Below are positions 18,711 to 27,674 of a DNA stretch of 64,000 nt, piece by piece (position 1 is the stretch's first letter; each line of letters begins with the position of its first letter). The stretch lies in assembly GCF_038005225.1 (NCBI RefSeq), contig NZ_JBBOSU010000001.1, positions 3,026,001-3,090,000 of the forward strand. The letters run 5' to 3'. Source of the stretch: Solibacillus sp. FSL K6-1523 (GTDB lineage: Bacteria > Bacillota > Bacilli > Bacillales_A > Planococcaceae). Position numbers and translations under genes: made by a program. The notes under the pieces were generated by a model that made no database searches, was not told the DNA's origin, and saw nothing but the letters and a program-made list of their open reading frames with translations.

Positions 18711-19508
18711 TTATTTAAATATGGCTTTCAATTTTGCGAACATCCCTTTTGGTTGTTCATCATCCAGTGTCATGAGTGGAACAGAATCACCTAAAATACG
18801 ACGTGCAATATTGCGGTAACCAACTGATGCTTTATTGTTTGGATTCATAACAATTGGCTCTCCCTTATTCGAAGAGCTAATAACGTCCTCGCTATCGACA
18901 ATAATTCCTAATAAATCAATCGATAAATGCGTTGTTACATCTGTTATATCCATTGCATCACCACTAGACATTAAATGTTTACGGATTCGGTTAATGATAA
19001 GCTTCGGCGGTGTAATTTGTTCTTGTTCTAATAGGCCAATAATACGATCCGCATCACGAACAGCTGAAATTTCAGGTGTTGTCACAACAATCGCATGGTC
19101 AGCGCCTGCTATAGCATTACGATAGCCTTGCTCAATTCCAGCAGGACAATCTATTAATACATAATCAAATTCACGCTTTAACTCTTCTACTAATCCTTTC
19201 ATTTGTTCTGGTACTACAGCATTTTTATCGGTATTTTGTGCTGCTGGAAGTAAATATAACTTTTCATCCACACGCTTGTCTTTTACAAGTGCTTGATGCG
19301 TTTTACAACGCCCTTCAATGACGTCCACTAAATCATATATAATTCGGTTTTCCAGCCCTAAAATCACATCTAAATTACGCAATCCGATATCTGTATCTAC
19401 TAAACAAACTTTCTTCCCTTGTAATGCTAATGCAGTACCTAAATTTGCAGTCGTAGTTGTTTTACCTACTCCACCTTTTCCTGAAGTTATAACGATTGCC
19501 TCTCCCAC
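18711..19508 (-). CDS. minD: Septum-placement ATPase MinD
   Basis: ParA-family ATPase of 265 aa that positions the division inhibitor MinC. Deviant Walker A KGGVGKT at 11-17, DTDIGLRNLD near 40 and the C-terminal amphipathic membrane-targeting helix KGMFAKLKAIFK at 254-265 are present. The GTG at 19508, 9 nt after GAAAGGGG, gives the usual MGEAIVITSGK N-terminus. An ATG at 19595 right after the minC stop also has a good binding site and would add 29 acidic residues (see findings). Confidence 0.93.
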   Translation of the reverse strand: MGEAIVITSGKGGVGKTTTTANLGTALALQGKKVCLVDTDIGLRNLDVILGLENRIIYDLVDVIEGRCKTHQALVKDKRVDEKLYLLPAAQNTDKNAVVPEQMKGLVEELKREFDYVLIDCPAGIEQGYRNAIAGADHAIVVTTPEISAVRDADRIIGLLEQEQITPPKLIINRIRKHLMSSGDAMDITDVTTHLSIDLLGIIVDSEDVISSSNKGEPIVMNPNNKASVGYRNIARRILGDSVPLMTLDDEQPKGMFAKLKAIFK

Positions 19509-19595
19509 ATTAGCGGCCCCTTTCTTATGTAAGGTTGCATTTTGAGCGATTGCTTCATCAATATTTTCAGCAAGTAATAGATCTTCTTCACTCAT

Positions 19596-20264
19596 TTAGC
19601 TTCCTCCTCGATATGTCGATAAATTCGGTCGGATATTTCGTACTTCTTGTATTCTATCGTAACAGATTTCACCGTTCGAACCAATATAAGCACATAATTG
19701 ATCCGTATGGTCTAAAATAAACTGTCTTTCATTTGTCATCACTTCAACTTGGTTGGCAATTAATACATGTGTCGGTTCAAAATGAGCTGCTGAAATAATC
19801 GCCTCTACATTGCCCCCCGTGCCTGCATGTGCAATTCCTTTTAGCTTGCCCATCACATAAATACTACCGCCTGCTTCGATACGTCCATTCGGATTGACAT
19901 CACCTAATATGATAATATCACCCGGCGTTCGTATTATTTGACCTGAGCGCACAATGCCAACATATTGTTCTGAGCGATTCGCTTCAATTAAGTCCTTGCT
20001 TTCCTCAATCGTCATGACATCACTCAACACTTTCGATACACGTAAGTTTTGCTGTTGCTCTACCGCTGTAATTAATTGCTGTTTTTGTTCGGGTGTACAA
20101 TACCGTTTCCCCAAATGTAATTGTACATCTATTTTACCATCAAGGTGGCCGTCTGTAACTTTATTTCCTAGTTCTTCAATTAACTCCGCGTAGGAACATT
20201 GATCGTCTAGTCGAAGTGCTAACCCTTCTTTTGTCCCTTTAATATGGACAAGTTGTTTTTTCAT
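19596..20264 (-). CDS. minC: Septum site-determining protein MinC
   Basis: Cell-division inhibitor of 222 aa; blocks FtsZ polymerisation at the poles when held on the membrane by MinD. The N-terminal domain covers about 1-100; the C-terminal right-handed beta-helix (about 110-215) carries GDVNPNGRIEAGGSIYVMGKLKG. The start I chose is ATG 20264 (MKKQLVHIKGT), matching the family; in-frame codons further upstream extend the frame to 20327 without support. It runs directly into minD. Confidence 0.93.
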   Translation of the reverse strand: MKKQLVHIKGTKEGLALRLDDQCSYAELIEELGNKVTDGHLDGKIDVQLHLGKRYCTPEQKQQLITAVEQQQNLRVSKVLSDVMTIEESKDLIEANRSEQYVGIVRSGQIIRTPGDIIILGDVNPNGRIEAGGSIYVMGKLKGIAHAGTGGNVEAIISAAHFEPTHVLIANQVEVMTNERQFILDHTDQLCAYIGSNGEICYDRIQEVRNIRPNLSTYRGGS

Positions 20265-20295
20265 AACTATACATGTCACCTCACGCTTCATTGTA

Positions 20296-20823
20296 TTAAG
20301 AATGCTCCTGTGCACGCTGAAGCACACGAGCGCTAATTAAATATTTGAATGCCCAACCTAGCATCATTAAAAACAATGAATTCGCTAAAATAGTCGGCAC
20401 AAGTCGGTTGTACAAGAAAGGCTGTAATGCCATCGAAGTAAATTGAATAACATAGAAAAATTCATAAATCGCAAACTCTAACAAACTCATTAATACAATA
20501 GCAATAAAAATAGAAACTGCAAGGTGCGGGTGGATTCTTTTCACGCTCCATGCAGCAAGAAAACAAAGCGCGGGATATAAAAATGTATAGAGCCCGATAA
20601 TATTAATATAAAAAACATCAAAAAGGAGCCCAAAAATAAGTCCGTAAATCATCGCTTTTTTGCGATTATAATAAATGGCTAAAAAGATTAAATACAAAAT
20701 TAAAAAGCGCGGAACTAAAATGATGGTTGCGCCTTTAATTTCAATCGGGGAGAACATCGCGAATTGGGATTCAAGTAAAAATAACAGAACGGCGACAGTT
20801 GGAATTAGAAATCGAACGAGCAT
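20296..20823 (-). CDS. mreD: Rod-shape determining protein MreD
   Basis: Integral membrane protein of 175 aa with about five transmembrane helices, part of the elongasome with MreB and MreC. Family-typical segments: FLIPTVAVLLFLLESQ at the start and GLLFDVFYINIIGLYT near 65-80. The start codon overlaps the mreC stop codon (TAATG), so the two are translationally coupled. minC follows about 30 nt later. Confidence 0.93.
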   Translation of the reverse strand: MLVRFLIPTVAVLLFLLESQFAMFSPIEIKGATIILVPRFLILYLIFLAIYYNRKKAMIYGLIFGLLFDVFYINIIGLYTFLYPALCFLAAWSVKRIHPHLAVSIFIAIVLMSLLEFAIYEFFYVIQFTSMALQPFLYNRLVPTILANSLFLMMLGWAFKYLISARVLQRAQEHS

Positions 20824-21743
20824 TATTTCTCCTCCTCATCTTCCTCAGGGGCAGGGCCATTCGTTAAATCACCATTCGTTGCACTTCCATCTGAGCCATC
20901 AATTGCAATCGTTTCACGTTTAGCAATGATAACATTTTCTAGCATAGAGAAATCTGCAGCAGGTTTCACATATGCCATTTTTGTCAAACCAAAGTCGTCC
21001 GTCGTTACTTCGGTCACTTCACCAATTAAAATACCTTTCGGGAAAATACCACCTAAACCAGAAGACAGAACTTTTTCGCCCACTTTTAATTTTAAATTCG
21101 AATCAATTCGCTTTAATAATAATTCGTTGCGCTCTTCATCATAACCTTCTATTAAACCGTGAATTTCTTCATTTTTTTCTCCGAGTACAATGGCAGATAC
21201 ACGATAGTTTTCATTATTCGTATAAAGAAGTTCCACTTCAGAAGTAAACGGTGTCGCAATGACAATTTTGCCAATGAGGCCTCGCGAAGTCATGACAGCC
21301 ATATTCTTTTCAACACCATCTGCTGTACCTTTGTTTAAAATGATTTTTTCTTCCCATTGATCCGGGTTTCTCGCAATGACCGTCGCCTGAATCGGGTCGA
21401 AATCACGCAAACTCTCCTCGATTGATGTTAACTCACGCAATGAATTATTTTCAGCCTTTAATAAGCCCACTTCAGCCTGTAAAACGGCAAAATCTTCAAG
21501 GCGTACTTTTAAGCGCTGGTTTTCTTCATACGTATTTAACAGCGATTCAATATTTCTAAAAATACCTGTTATGTAGTTTGTTGGCTTTGCAACGATTGAT
21601 TGCGCAAAGCCAACTGTATCTTTAATAATTTGCTCGGGTAATGTTGCGTTATGACGATCACGTAGAGAGAAACCAATCAATGCCACAAGGAAAATTACGC
21701 TTATTAATAGAACGATTAATTTTTTATTTGTTAAATGTGGCAC
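20823..21743 (-). CDS. mreC: Rod-shape determining protein MreC
   Basis: Bitopic membrane protein of 306 aa: one transmembrane helix (about 9-27), a coiled coil (about 65-110, NTYEENQRLKVRLEDFAVLQAE) and a beta-barrel C-terminal part (about 120-270). MreC links cytoplasmic MreB to the outer cell-wall synthases. Its tail (280-306) is acidic and low in complexity. GTG start 7 nt after GGAGG; it follows mreB by 12 nt. Confidence 0.95.
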   Translation of the reverse strand: MPHLTNKKLIVLLISVIFLVALIGFSLRDRHNATLPEQIIKDTVGFAQSIVAKPTNYITGIFRNIESLLNTYEENQRLKVRLEDFAVLQAEVGLLKAENNSLRELTSIEESLRDFDPIQATVIARNPDQWEEKIILNKGTADGVEKNMAVMTSRGLIGKIVIATPFTSEVELLYTNNENYRVSAIVLGEKNEEIHGLIEGYDEERNELLLKRIDSNLKLKVGEKVLSSGLGGIFPKGILIGEVTEVTTDDFGLTKMAYVKPAADFSMLENVIIAKRETIAIDGSDGSATNGDLTNGPAPEEDEEEK

Positions 21744-21755
21744 TGCCAGTCCTCC

Positions 21756-22772
21756 TTATCGTAATTGTTGCGCACGAATCAAATCAATATTATCTAACGC
21801 CTTACCTGTACCAATAGCTACACAATCTAACGGGTCTTCTGCGATAAATACAGGCATGTTCGTTTCATCACTAATAACTTTTTCTAAATTACGTAACAAT
21901 GCACCACCGCCTGTTAAAACGATACCGCGCTCCATTACGTCCGCAGATAATTCTGGAGGTGTTTGTTCTAATGTCTTTTTCACACCGTCTAAAATTGCTG
22001 CAATGGCTTCGTGTAATGATTTTGAAATTTCTTCTGAAGTAATTTCGATTGTTTTTGGTAAACCAGTTACTAAGTCACGACCACGAATGTCCATCGTTTC
22101 AATCGCTCCTTCTGAACGAGCTGTACCAATTTCTACTTTAATTGATTCCGCTGTACGCTCACCAATTGTTAAGTTGTACGTTTTGCGAATGTAAGCAATA
22201 ATCGCGTGGTCCATTGCGTCACCACCAACACGTACAGATTCACTCGTTACGATACCACCAAGTGAAATAACCGCTACTTCTGTCGTACCACCACCGATAT
22301 CAACGACCATCGAACCAGTAGGCTCCCAAACCGGTAAGTTCGCACCGATTGCCGCTGCAAATGGCTCTTCAATCGTAAATGCATCTTTTGCACCCGCTTG
22401 ACGAGATGCATCAATTACCGCGCGTTGTTCTACTGAAGTAATGCCGAATGGTACACAAATCATCACATTTGGTTTTTTCCAGTTTGAACCTGAAGCTTTC
22501 ATTGCCTCTTTTAAATAATACTGAATCATCGCTGTTGTAATCTCAAAATCTGCAATTACGCCATCTTTCATTGGACGAATGGCAACAATCGAACCTGGTG
22601 TACGTCCGATCATATTTTTCGCATCATTACCAACTGCAACGATATCCCCAGTTTTTGTATTTTTCGCTACCACTGAAGGTTCACGTAAAACAATCCCTTT
22701 TCCTTTCAAAAACACAAGTGTATTCGCTGTGCCAAGATCAATCCCGACATCCTTATTTCCTAATCCAAACAA
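21756..22772 (-). CDS. mreB: Rod-shape actin homologue MreB
   Basis: Actin-like ATPase of 338 aa that guides cell-wall elongation. The ATP-binding motifs are clear: [18 protein letters not shown] at 9-26, [13 protein letters not shown] near 160 and GGGALLRNL near 290. TTG start after AAAGGGAG. It is the first gene of mreB-mreC-mreD-minC-minD, and an unusually long non-coding stretch lies upstream. Confidence 0.97.
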   Translation of the reverse strand: MFGLGNKDVGIDLGTANTLVFLKGKGIVLREPSVVAKNTKTGDIVAVGNDAKNMIGRTPGSIVAIRPMKDGVIADFEITTAMIQYYLKEAMKASGSNWKKPNVMICVPFGITSVEQRAVIDASRQAGAKDAFTIEEPFAAAIGANLPVWEPTGSMVVDIGGGTTEVAVISLGGIVTSESVRVGGDAMDHAIIAYIRKTYNLTIGERTAESIKVEIGTARSEGAIETMDIRGRDLVTGLPKTIEITSEEISKSLHEAIAAILDGVKKTLEQTPPELSADVMERGIVLTGGGALLRNLEKVISDETNMPVFIAEDPLDCVAIGTGKALDNIDLIRAQQLR

Positions 22773-23139
22773 ATTAAGTACTCCCTTTCTATTTAGGCAA
22801 TTATCTCTTCGATGACATTATTAAAATCATACGCTCTATTATAACGGATAGATTCAAAAAATTATAGTGTTCCAAGCACCGCATCTCGACTTTTGTCGAA
22901 TGTTTTTTGTTGAACACTACTTTTCTATTGTATTTCTATTTTCCCCACGAAACAAATAAAATTTACTATGTAAGATTTAACAATACAGCGAAACAATAAT
23001 GTCATTTGACGAATTAAATTTTTATTAGTTGCATTGTTTTTCAGAAACAATTAACAAATATTCAAAGAATGTATGTATTATGCTTGTCCACTAAAAAAAT
23101 TGTCATTTTGATTGATGACCAAAATGACAATTTTCCCAC
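22773..23139 (-). other. Long intergenic region upstream of mreB
   Basis: 367 bases without a gene. It holds the radC terminator at its right end and the mreB control region. On the minus strand an 8-bp stem (TAGTGTTC at 22912-22919 with GAACACTA at 22865-22872) encloses a TCGAC-AAAA-GTCGA hairpin and is followed by six T, so it looks like a terminator or attenuator about 100 nt before mreB. A TATAAT lies nearer the gene (about 22838-22843) with a poor -35. Confidence 0.4.
23094..23135 (-). terminator. Terminator after radC
   Basis: AAAATTGTCATTTTG and CAAAATGACAATTTT pair across a 9-nt loop; seven T follow on the minus strand. Confidence 0.88.
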
Positions 23140-23838
23140 TTAAAAGTATCCCTTTTCTTTCATGCTAATAAATTGATGATCCCCAATGATGACGTGGTCG
23201 AGTAAATCCACGCCAATTATTTGCCCCGCCTCATACAAGCGGTTCGTCACATCAATATCTTCTGGACTTGGTGTCGGCACGCCGCTTGGATGATTATGAG
23301 AACAAATAATCGCTGCTGCTGAACGCTTCACTGCTTCACGGAAAATTTCGCGTGGGTGGACGATACTGGCATTGAGGCTTCCTACAAAAATCGTTTGCTT
23401 ATGTAGCACTTGATTTTTTACGTTCAGGAATAAAACTACAAAATGTTCCTGTTGCAGCGAGGTCATATCCTGCATCAAAAAAGACGCGGCATCTTCGGGT
23501 GAACGGATTGTATAGCGCTCTTCTAAATCTTTTGAAGCTAAACGACGCCCTAGCTCGATTGCCGCAAGTAATAACACCGCTTTTGCCTCTCCTATCCCTT
23601 TAATATCTTTCATTTCTTCCAATGTTGCGTGTTTTAAATTATGCAGCTTTTCAAAATTTAATAACACACGGTTCGCCACCGCCAACACCGATTCATTTTT
23701 CGTACCTGTCCCAAGTAAAATGGCAATGAGCTCTTGGTTGGATAAACTTTTTGCGCCTTGACGAATGAGTCGTTCCCGTGGTCGATCCGCCTCGTGGACA
23801 TCTCTTATTTTAATATTAATAATTGGCGATACTGTCAT
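23140..23838 (-). CDS. radC: RadC/YsxA, JAB-domain protein
   Basis: Protein of 232 aa: a helix-hairpin-helix region at about 25-95 and a JAB/JAMM metalloprotease-like domain at about 110-230 with the signature CSHNHPSGVPTPSPEDID. Named for a supposed role in DNA repair which later work has not borne out; its true function is uncertain. AGGAGG lies 6 nt before the ATG. Its neighbours maf and mreB are those seen in B. subtilis. Confidence 0.93.
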   Translation of the reverse strand: MTVSPIINIKIRDVHEADRPRERLIRQGAKSLSNQELIAILLGTGTKNESVLAVANRVLLNFEKLHNLKHATLEEMKDIKGIGEAKAVLLLAAIELGRRLASKDLEERYTIRSPEDAASFLMQDMTSLQQEHFVVLFLNVKNQVLHKQTIFVGSLNASIVHPREIFREAVKRSAAAIICSHNHPSGVPTPSPEDIDVTNRLYEAGQIIGVDLLDHVIIGDHQFISMKEKGYF

Positions 23839-23856
23839 TTACATCCTCCTAAAAAA

Positions 23857-24444
23857 TTAGATTTTTAGTAGTTGTAAAGTAAGCAATGTTTGAACTAATG
23901 TTGCGATTGGTAAACCAACAACATTATTGTAGTCTCCTTCAATTCGATCAACGAGTAATGCACCGCTCGTCTGAATGCCGTAACCACCAGCCTTATCAAA
24001 TGGATCACCAGTTTGCACATAAGCCTCGATTAACGCCTTCGAAACATTTTTAAACACAACGCTTGTCTCCTCAACAAAGGTCGTTTCGGTTCCATCAGGC
24101 TGGATGATTGCTACTGCGGTCATCACTTGATGTCGGTTATTCGCTAGTTTTATTAAATGTCGAATCGCTTCTTCATGAGATTTCGGCTTGTGTAAAATTT
24201 GCTGTTCAAAAACAACAATCGTATCTGCACCTATTATCAATTGCCCGAGATTTTTGACCGCAACATCCCGTGTTTTTAATAGCGCCACTTCTTTCACATA
24301 TTGCTGTGGTGTATCAGCTTGTACACTTGTCTCTTCCACATCACTTGTGTGGACAACAAACGGAACGCCGAGCATCCCCAATAATTCTTTCCTTCTTGGT
24401 GATGCCGATGCTAATACAAGTTGTTCATTCGTAGTAAAATTCAT
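23857..24444 (-). CDS. maf: Maf-type nucleotide pyrophosphatase
   Basis: Protein of 195 aa that hydrolyses the diphosphate bond of dTTP, UTP or modified nucleotides; overexpression in B. subtilis inhibits septation. The signature LASASPRRKELL is at about 11-22, ADTIVVF near 72, and FDKAGGYGIQ near 150. I chose the ATG at 24444, 7 nt after AGGAGG, over the one at 24450, which is 1 nt from it. Confidence 0.93.
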   Translation of the reverse strand: MNFTTNEQLVLASASPRRKELLGMLGVPFVVHTSDVEETSVQADTPQQYVKEVALLKTRDVAVKNLGQLIIGADTIVVFEQQILHKPKSHEEAIRHLIKLANNRHQVMTAVAIIQPDGTETTFVEETSVVFKNVSKALIEAYVQTGDPFDKAGGYGIQTSGALLVDRIEGDYNNVVGLPIATLVQTLLTLQLLKI

Positions 24445-24538
24445 TTCCATTCCTCCTATCGTTAATAGTAAACGACAAATGGAGTTTTGAAAAATGGCTG
24501 CTTTTTATGATTTATAAAAAATGACGGCTATACCACCG

Positions 24539-25168
24539 TTAAAAATCAATTTTCACGCAATCTACGAGTTCATAATAATTAATTAATGCATGTAAACGAA
24601 TTACACTCACATTTTCAGATAATTTTTGAATTTCTGGTAGAATAGTGCTCCAATCTTCTGGTAAATCAACTTGTTGTTCACTTGTCACACGGTCAAGCGT
24701 TAACAACTTTGTATCCATTAATGTTTTTGGCAACTGCTTCTCGGCTTGATTTGGGCAGCTGCTCGACAAAACGAACGGCTTATAAAATGAACTCGGCTCC
24801 GTTTGAGTCGCACCTTCTACTTTTTCATTATCAATTTTTGACCAAACAAAAAATTGATCTCCGATGCGAACTATTGCCGCTTTATTTAACGTTGAATAAG
24901 ATGCTAAAAATTGCTCTGCGCTTTCAAAACTTGAAAAGACACCATGCTGCAGTGCAAAAAATTGTTGCTTGACTAGATCCTTTTCATTTACTTCAGTCTC
25001 CTGCTGCTGCGAAGTACTAATGACTTCTCCTTGTCCCCCTGGTTCTACTGGCTCTTGCGGCAACTTTAATATAATGATAAATGCAATAACGCCTAATAAC
25101 CCAGTTAAAACACCATAAAATACGGCTTGTGCAACGGAGTTTTTTTTAAGTGTTCGAATAATTGGCAT
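24539..25168 (-). CDS. spoIIB: SpoIIB-like membrane protein with a SPOR-like domain
   Basis: Protein of 209 aa with one transmembrane helix (about 17-35) and, after a linker, a stretch near 68-112 (QFFALQHGVFSSFESAEQFLASYS) that resembles a SPOR peptidoglycan-binding domain. Similarity is weak but its position before maf and radC is that of spoIIB, whose product localises to the sporulation septum and helps septal wall thinning during engulfment. The second half is unassigned. The call rests mainly on synteny. Confidence 0.68.
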   Translation of the reverse strand: MPIIRTLKKNSVAQAVFYGVLTGLLGVIAFIIILKLPQEPVEPGGQGEVISTSQQQETEVNEKDLVKQQFFALQHGVFSSFESAEQFLASYSTLNKAAIVRIGDQFFVWSKIDNEKVEGATQTEPSSFYKPFVLSSSCPNQAEKQLPKTLMDTKLLTLDRVTSEQQVDLPEDWSTILPEIQKLSENVSVIRLHALINYYELVDCVKIDF

Positions 25169-25385
25169 ATGCTCACCTCTTTTTATTGCTTACCGTACCA
25201 AAAAGAACGCAAAAAAAGACAAGTCTATTTTCATCTTTTGGTTGTAATAATTATATGTTTATCAACTTCAAAAAATGCTAAGTTGCGTCCTTATATTTGA
25301 TAGTTATTTTAGAGGATTAATCGATTATATTCGGTGGCTACCATGGAGTTAGATTAATATGTAACTTTTATAAAAATGAAAAATT

Positions 25386-25432
25386 AACTAAAGCATTCAA
25401 CACAAATAATTTGTATGAATGCTTCAGTTTAG
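25386..25432 (-). terminator. Terminator after folC
   Basis: ACTGAAGCATTCA and TGAATGCTTTAGT pair around a loop of about 16 nt; on the minus strand TAATTTTTC follows. The rest of the 275-nt folC-spoIIB gap shows no gene: comC, present here in B. subtilis, is missing. Confidence 0.65.
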
Positions 25433-25443
25433 TTTTTATGCTA

Positions 25444-26706
25444 TTAGAAGTTCCTACCTTGTTTTAATTTCAGGCGAATATCACTTAATAAATAGAGAGA
25501 CCCGGTTACAATTCGGACGGTTTGTTGTGAGATCTTTTCTCGTAAAAAGGATTGTTCATTTACAAGTATCTTTTTTTCTTGTGCGCGACTCATTTGTAAA
25601 ATACGGTCCGCTTTCATCGCACGCTCATTGTCAATGTCCATAAAATAAAAGGCATCTCCTACTTCTTCTAAAATGCGCAGTACTTCCTCTACATCTTTAT
25701 CCGCCAAAATGCCAAGTACAAATTCAATGCGCTTACCTGGAAATTGCTGTTTAACTGTCTCCACAAGCATTCGAATACTTGCAGGATTATGCGCACCATC
25801 AAAATAAAGATTTTGGGAAACTTGCTCAAAACGACCAGGCACCGTTGCATTTTGCACACCCGCTTGCACCTTATTTAGCGCAGGTGTCACATTCAAAATT
25901 GGCGCTACTTCAAAAAAGGCGGTAATCGCTAAAGCCATATTTTGCGCTTGATGCTGACCAAGTAGTTGACGTTGCAGTGCTTGGATGACGATTTGTTTGG
26001 CATCATTTTCATAAACGTCCCCTTGTTCCGCCGCGTAAACTTTAAAGTCCTGTCCTAATTTTAAGACTGACGCCTGTTGTTGCGACGCTTCGACTCTAAT
26101 AACCTGCTCTGCCTCTTCTGGTAAAGCCCCAATAATAACGGGCTTACTCGCCTTAATAATACCCGCCTTATGATGGGCAATACTCGTCAAAGTAGTCCCT
26201 AAAAAATTCGTATGCTCCAGGGCAATACTTGGAATAATCGAAACAAGCGGCTCCACAACATTTGTACTATCCTCACGACCGCCCATCCCTGCTTCAAGAA
26301 GCACAATATCCACGTCTTGATTCGCAAAATGAAGGAAAGCCGTGCATGTTAACAATTCAAAATCCGTTAACTTGCTTGAAATATTTGATGCGTACAAATG
26401 CTGAAACACCGTATCCATTTGCAGCGCTGTAATCGGCGAACCGTCAATTTGAATTTGATCATGTACATCTAAAATACATGGCGACATAAATTTCCCTACG
26501 CGTAAGCCGTGCTGGCGCAATATTTGCTCTATGAATGTTAATGTTGAGCCTTTGCCATTCGTCCCAGCTAAATGCACAACGGCTAGACGTTGCTCTGGAT
26601 TCCCCATTAATGCGAGCGCATCCTTTATCGCCTGTAGCCCCGGTTTAATGGCGCGGTCGCTTGTTACATTCCACTTTTCTTTATACTGTTCTAAACCTGG
26701 TATCAT
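25444..26706 (-). CDS. folC: Folylpolyglutamate/dihydrofolate synthase
   Basis: Bifunctional Mur-ligase-like enzyme of 420 aa that adds glutamate to dihydropteroate and then further glutamates to folate. P-loop GTNGKGST at 48-55 and the EAGMGGREDSTNV motif near 138 are present, with the C-terminal domain beginning near 300 (FDGAHNPASIRMLVE). In B. subtilis it is directly downstream of valS; here an insert of about 3.2 kb lies between them. Confidence 0.95.
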   Translation of the reverse strand: MIPGLEQYKEKWNVTSDRAIKPGLQAIKDALALMGNPEQRLAVVHLAGTNGKGSTLTFIEQILRQHGLRVGKFMSPCILDVHDQIQIDGSPITALQMDTVFQHLYASNISSKLTDFELLTCTAFLHFANQDVDIVLLEAGMGGREDSTNVVEPLVSIIPSIALEHTNFLGTTLTSIAHHKAGIIKASKPVIIGALPEEAEQVIRVEASQQQASVLKLGQDFKVYAAEQGDVYENDAKQIVIQALQRQLLGQHQAQNMALAITAFFEVAPILNVTPALNKVQAGVQNATVPGRFEQVSQNLYFDGAHNPASIRMLVETVKQQFPGKRIEFVLGILADKDVEEVLRILEEVGDAFYFMDIDNERAMKADRILQMSRAQEKKILVNEQSFLREKISQQTVRIVTGSLYLLSDIRLKLKQGRNF

Positions 26707-26804
26707 GCTGAAATCCCCTTTACTTACAAACTAAGTCTAGTATATTATAGATTGCAAAAATGTTACTATGGGAAAGATCAAAGTTCCCTTAACGGAGGTA
26801 TTTT

Positions 26805-27674
26805 ATGACGAGTTGTTGGATTATTTATAACGGTAGTCTCGTAAATGATAAATTTGTAGACCAAGCCAATTTAATGGCGGAAGCGGTTCGCAAATACGAT
26901 GTACAACCGATACTTAAAAAAAATTGCGATATTTTAATTGAATTAGACAAACCACTTGAAAATAAGCCGGATTTTGCCATCTTTTTTGATAAAGACGTAT
27001 TGTTAGGGCAGTATTTAAAACAGCAAGGCATTCCATTATTTAATGACCCGGATGTAATTGAAATTTGCGATAATAAAGCAAAGCAATATATCAATTTAGC
27101 GCAGGCTAACATTCCAATGCCTAAAACAATTGTTGCACCGAAAGTTTATAAAAACTTCTCGATTTTACATACTAATTATTATGAGCAAGTCATTCAAGCA
27201 CTCGGTTTACCACTTGTTATAAAAGAGGCACATGGCTCTTTTGGAATGAAGGTATATTTAATTGAAACGCGTGAAGCCTTTTTTGAAAAAGTAAGTGAGC
27301 TGTCAGGTATTGACTACGTATTCCAACAATATGTCGCGACAAGTTTCGGACGTGATATTCGGGTTAATGTTGTCGGTGGAGAGGTCGTTGCGGCCATGTA
27401 TCGCCACTCCGAAACTGATTTCCGTGCGAATATTACAAATGGTGGGGTCGCTTCAAAAATCGAATTAACCGAAACGCAAATTCAGCTTGCATTAGATGCA
27501 GCAAATGTACTTGGTACCGAATACGCTGGGGTCGATTTATTATATGGAGAAAATGAAGAACCACTCGTATGTGAAGTGAATGCAGCTGCACATATTCGCA
27601 ATATTTATAATGTTACAGGCGTCAATGTAGGGGAAGCATTAACCGAATATATTTTACGGAAGCTCGGCAAATGA
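26805..27674 (+). CDS. RimK/LysX-type ATP-grasp ligase (first of a pair)
   Basis: ATP-grasp enzyme of 289 aa that would form an amide bond by an acyl-phosphate. ATP-site Lys in VIKEAHGSFG (K140) and the RimK-type signature RDIRVNVVGGEVVAAMYR at 183-200 are present; metal ligands appear in EVNAAAH (E257, N259). Relatives add glutamate or another amino acid to proteins, cofactors or peptides. The ATG at 26805 follows GGAGG by about 5 nt. It is divergent from folC, 98 nt away, and its stop overlaps the start of a second ATP-grasp gene. Substrate not known. Confidence 0.8.
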   Translation: MTSCWIIYNGSLVNDKFVDQANLMAEAVRKYDVQPILKKNCDILIELDKPLENKPDFAIFFDKDVLLGQYLKQQGIPLFNDPDVIEICDNKAKQYINLAQANIPMPKTIVAPKVYKNFSILHTNYYEQVIQALGLPLVIKEAHGSFGMKVYLIETREAFFEKVSELSGIDYVFQQYVATSFGRDIRVNVVGGEVVAAMYRHSETDFRANITNGGVASKIELTETQIQLALDAANVLGTEYAGVDLLYGENEEPLVCEVNAAAHIRNIYNVTGVNVGEALTEYILRKLGK

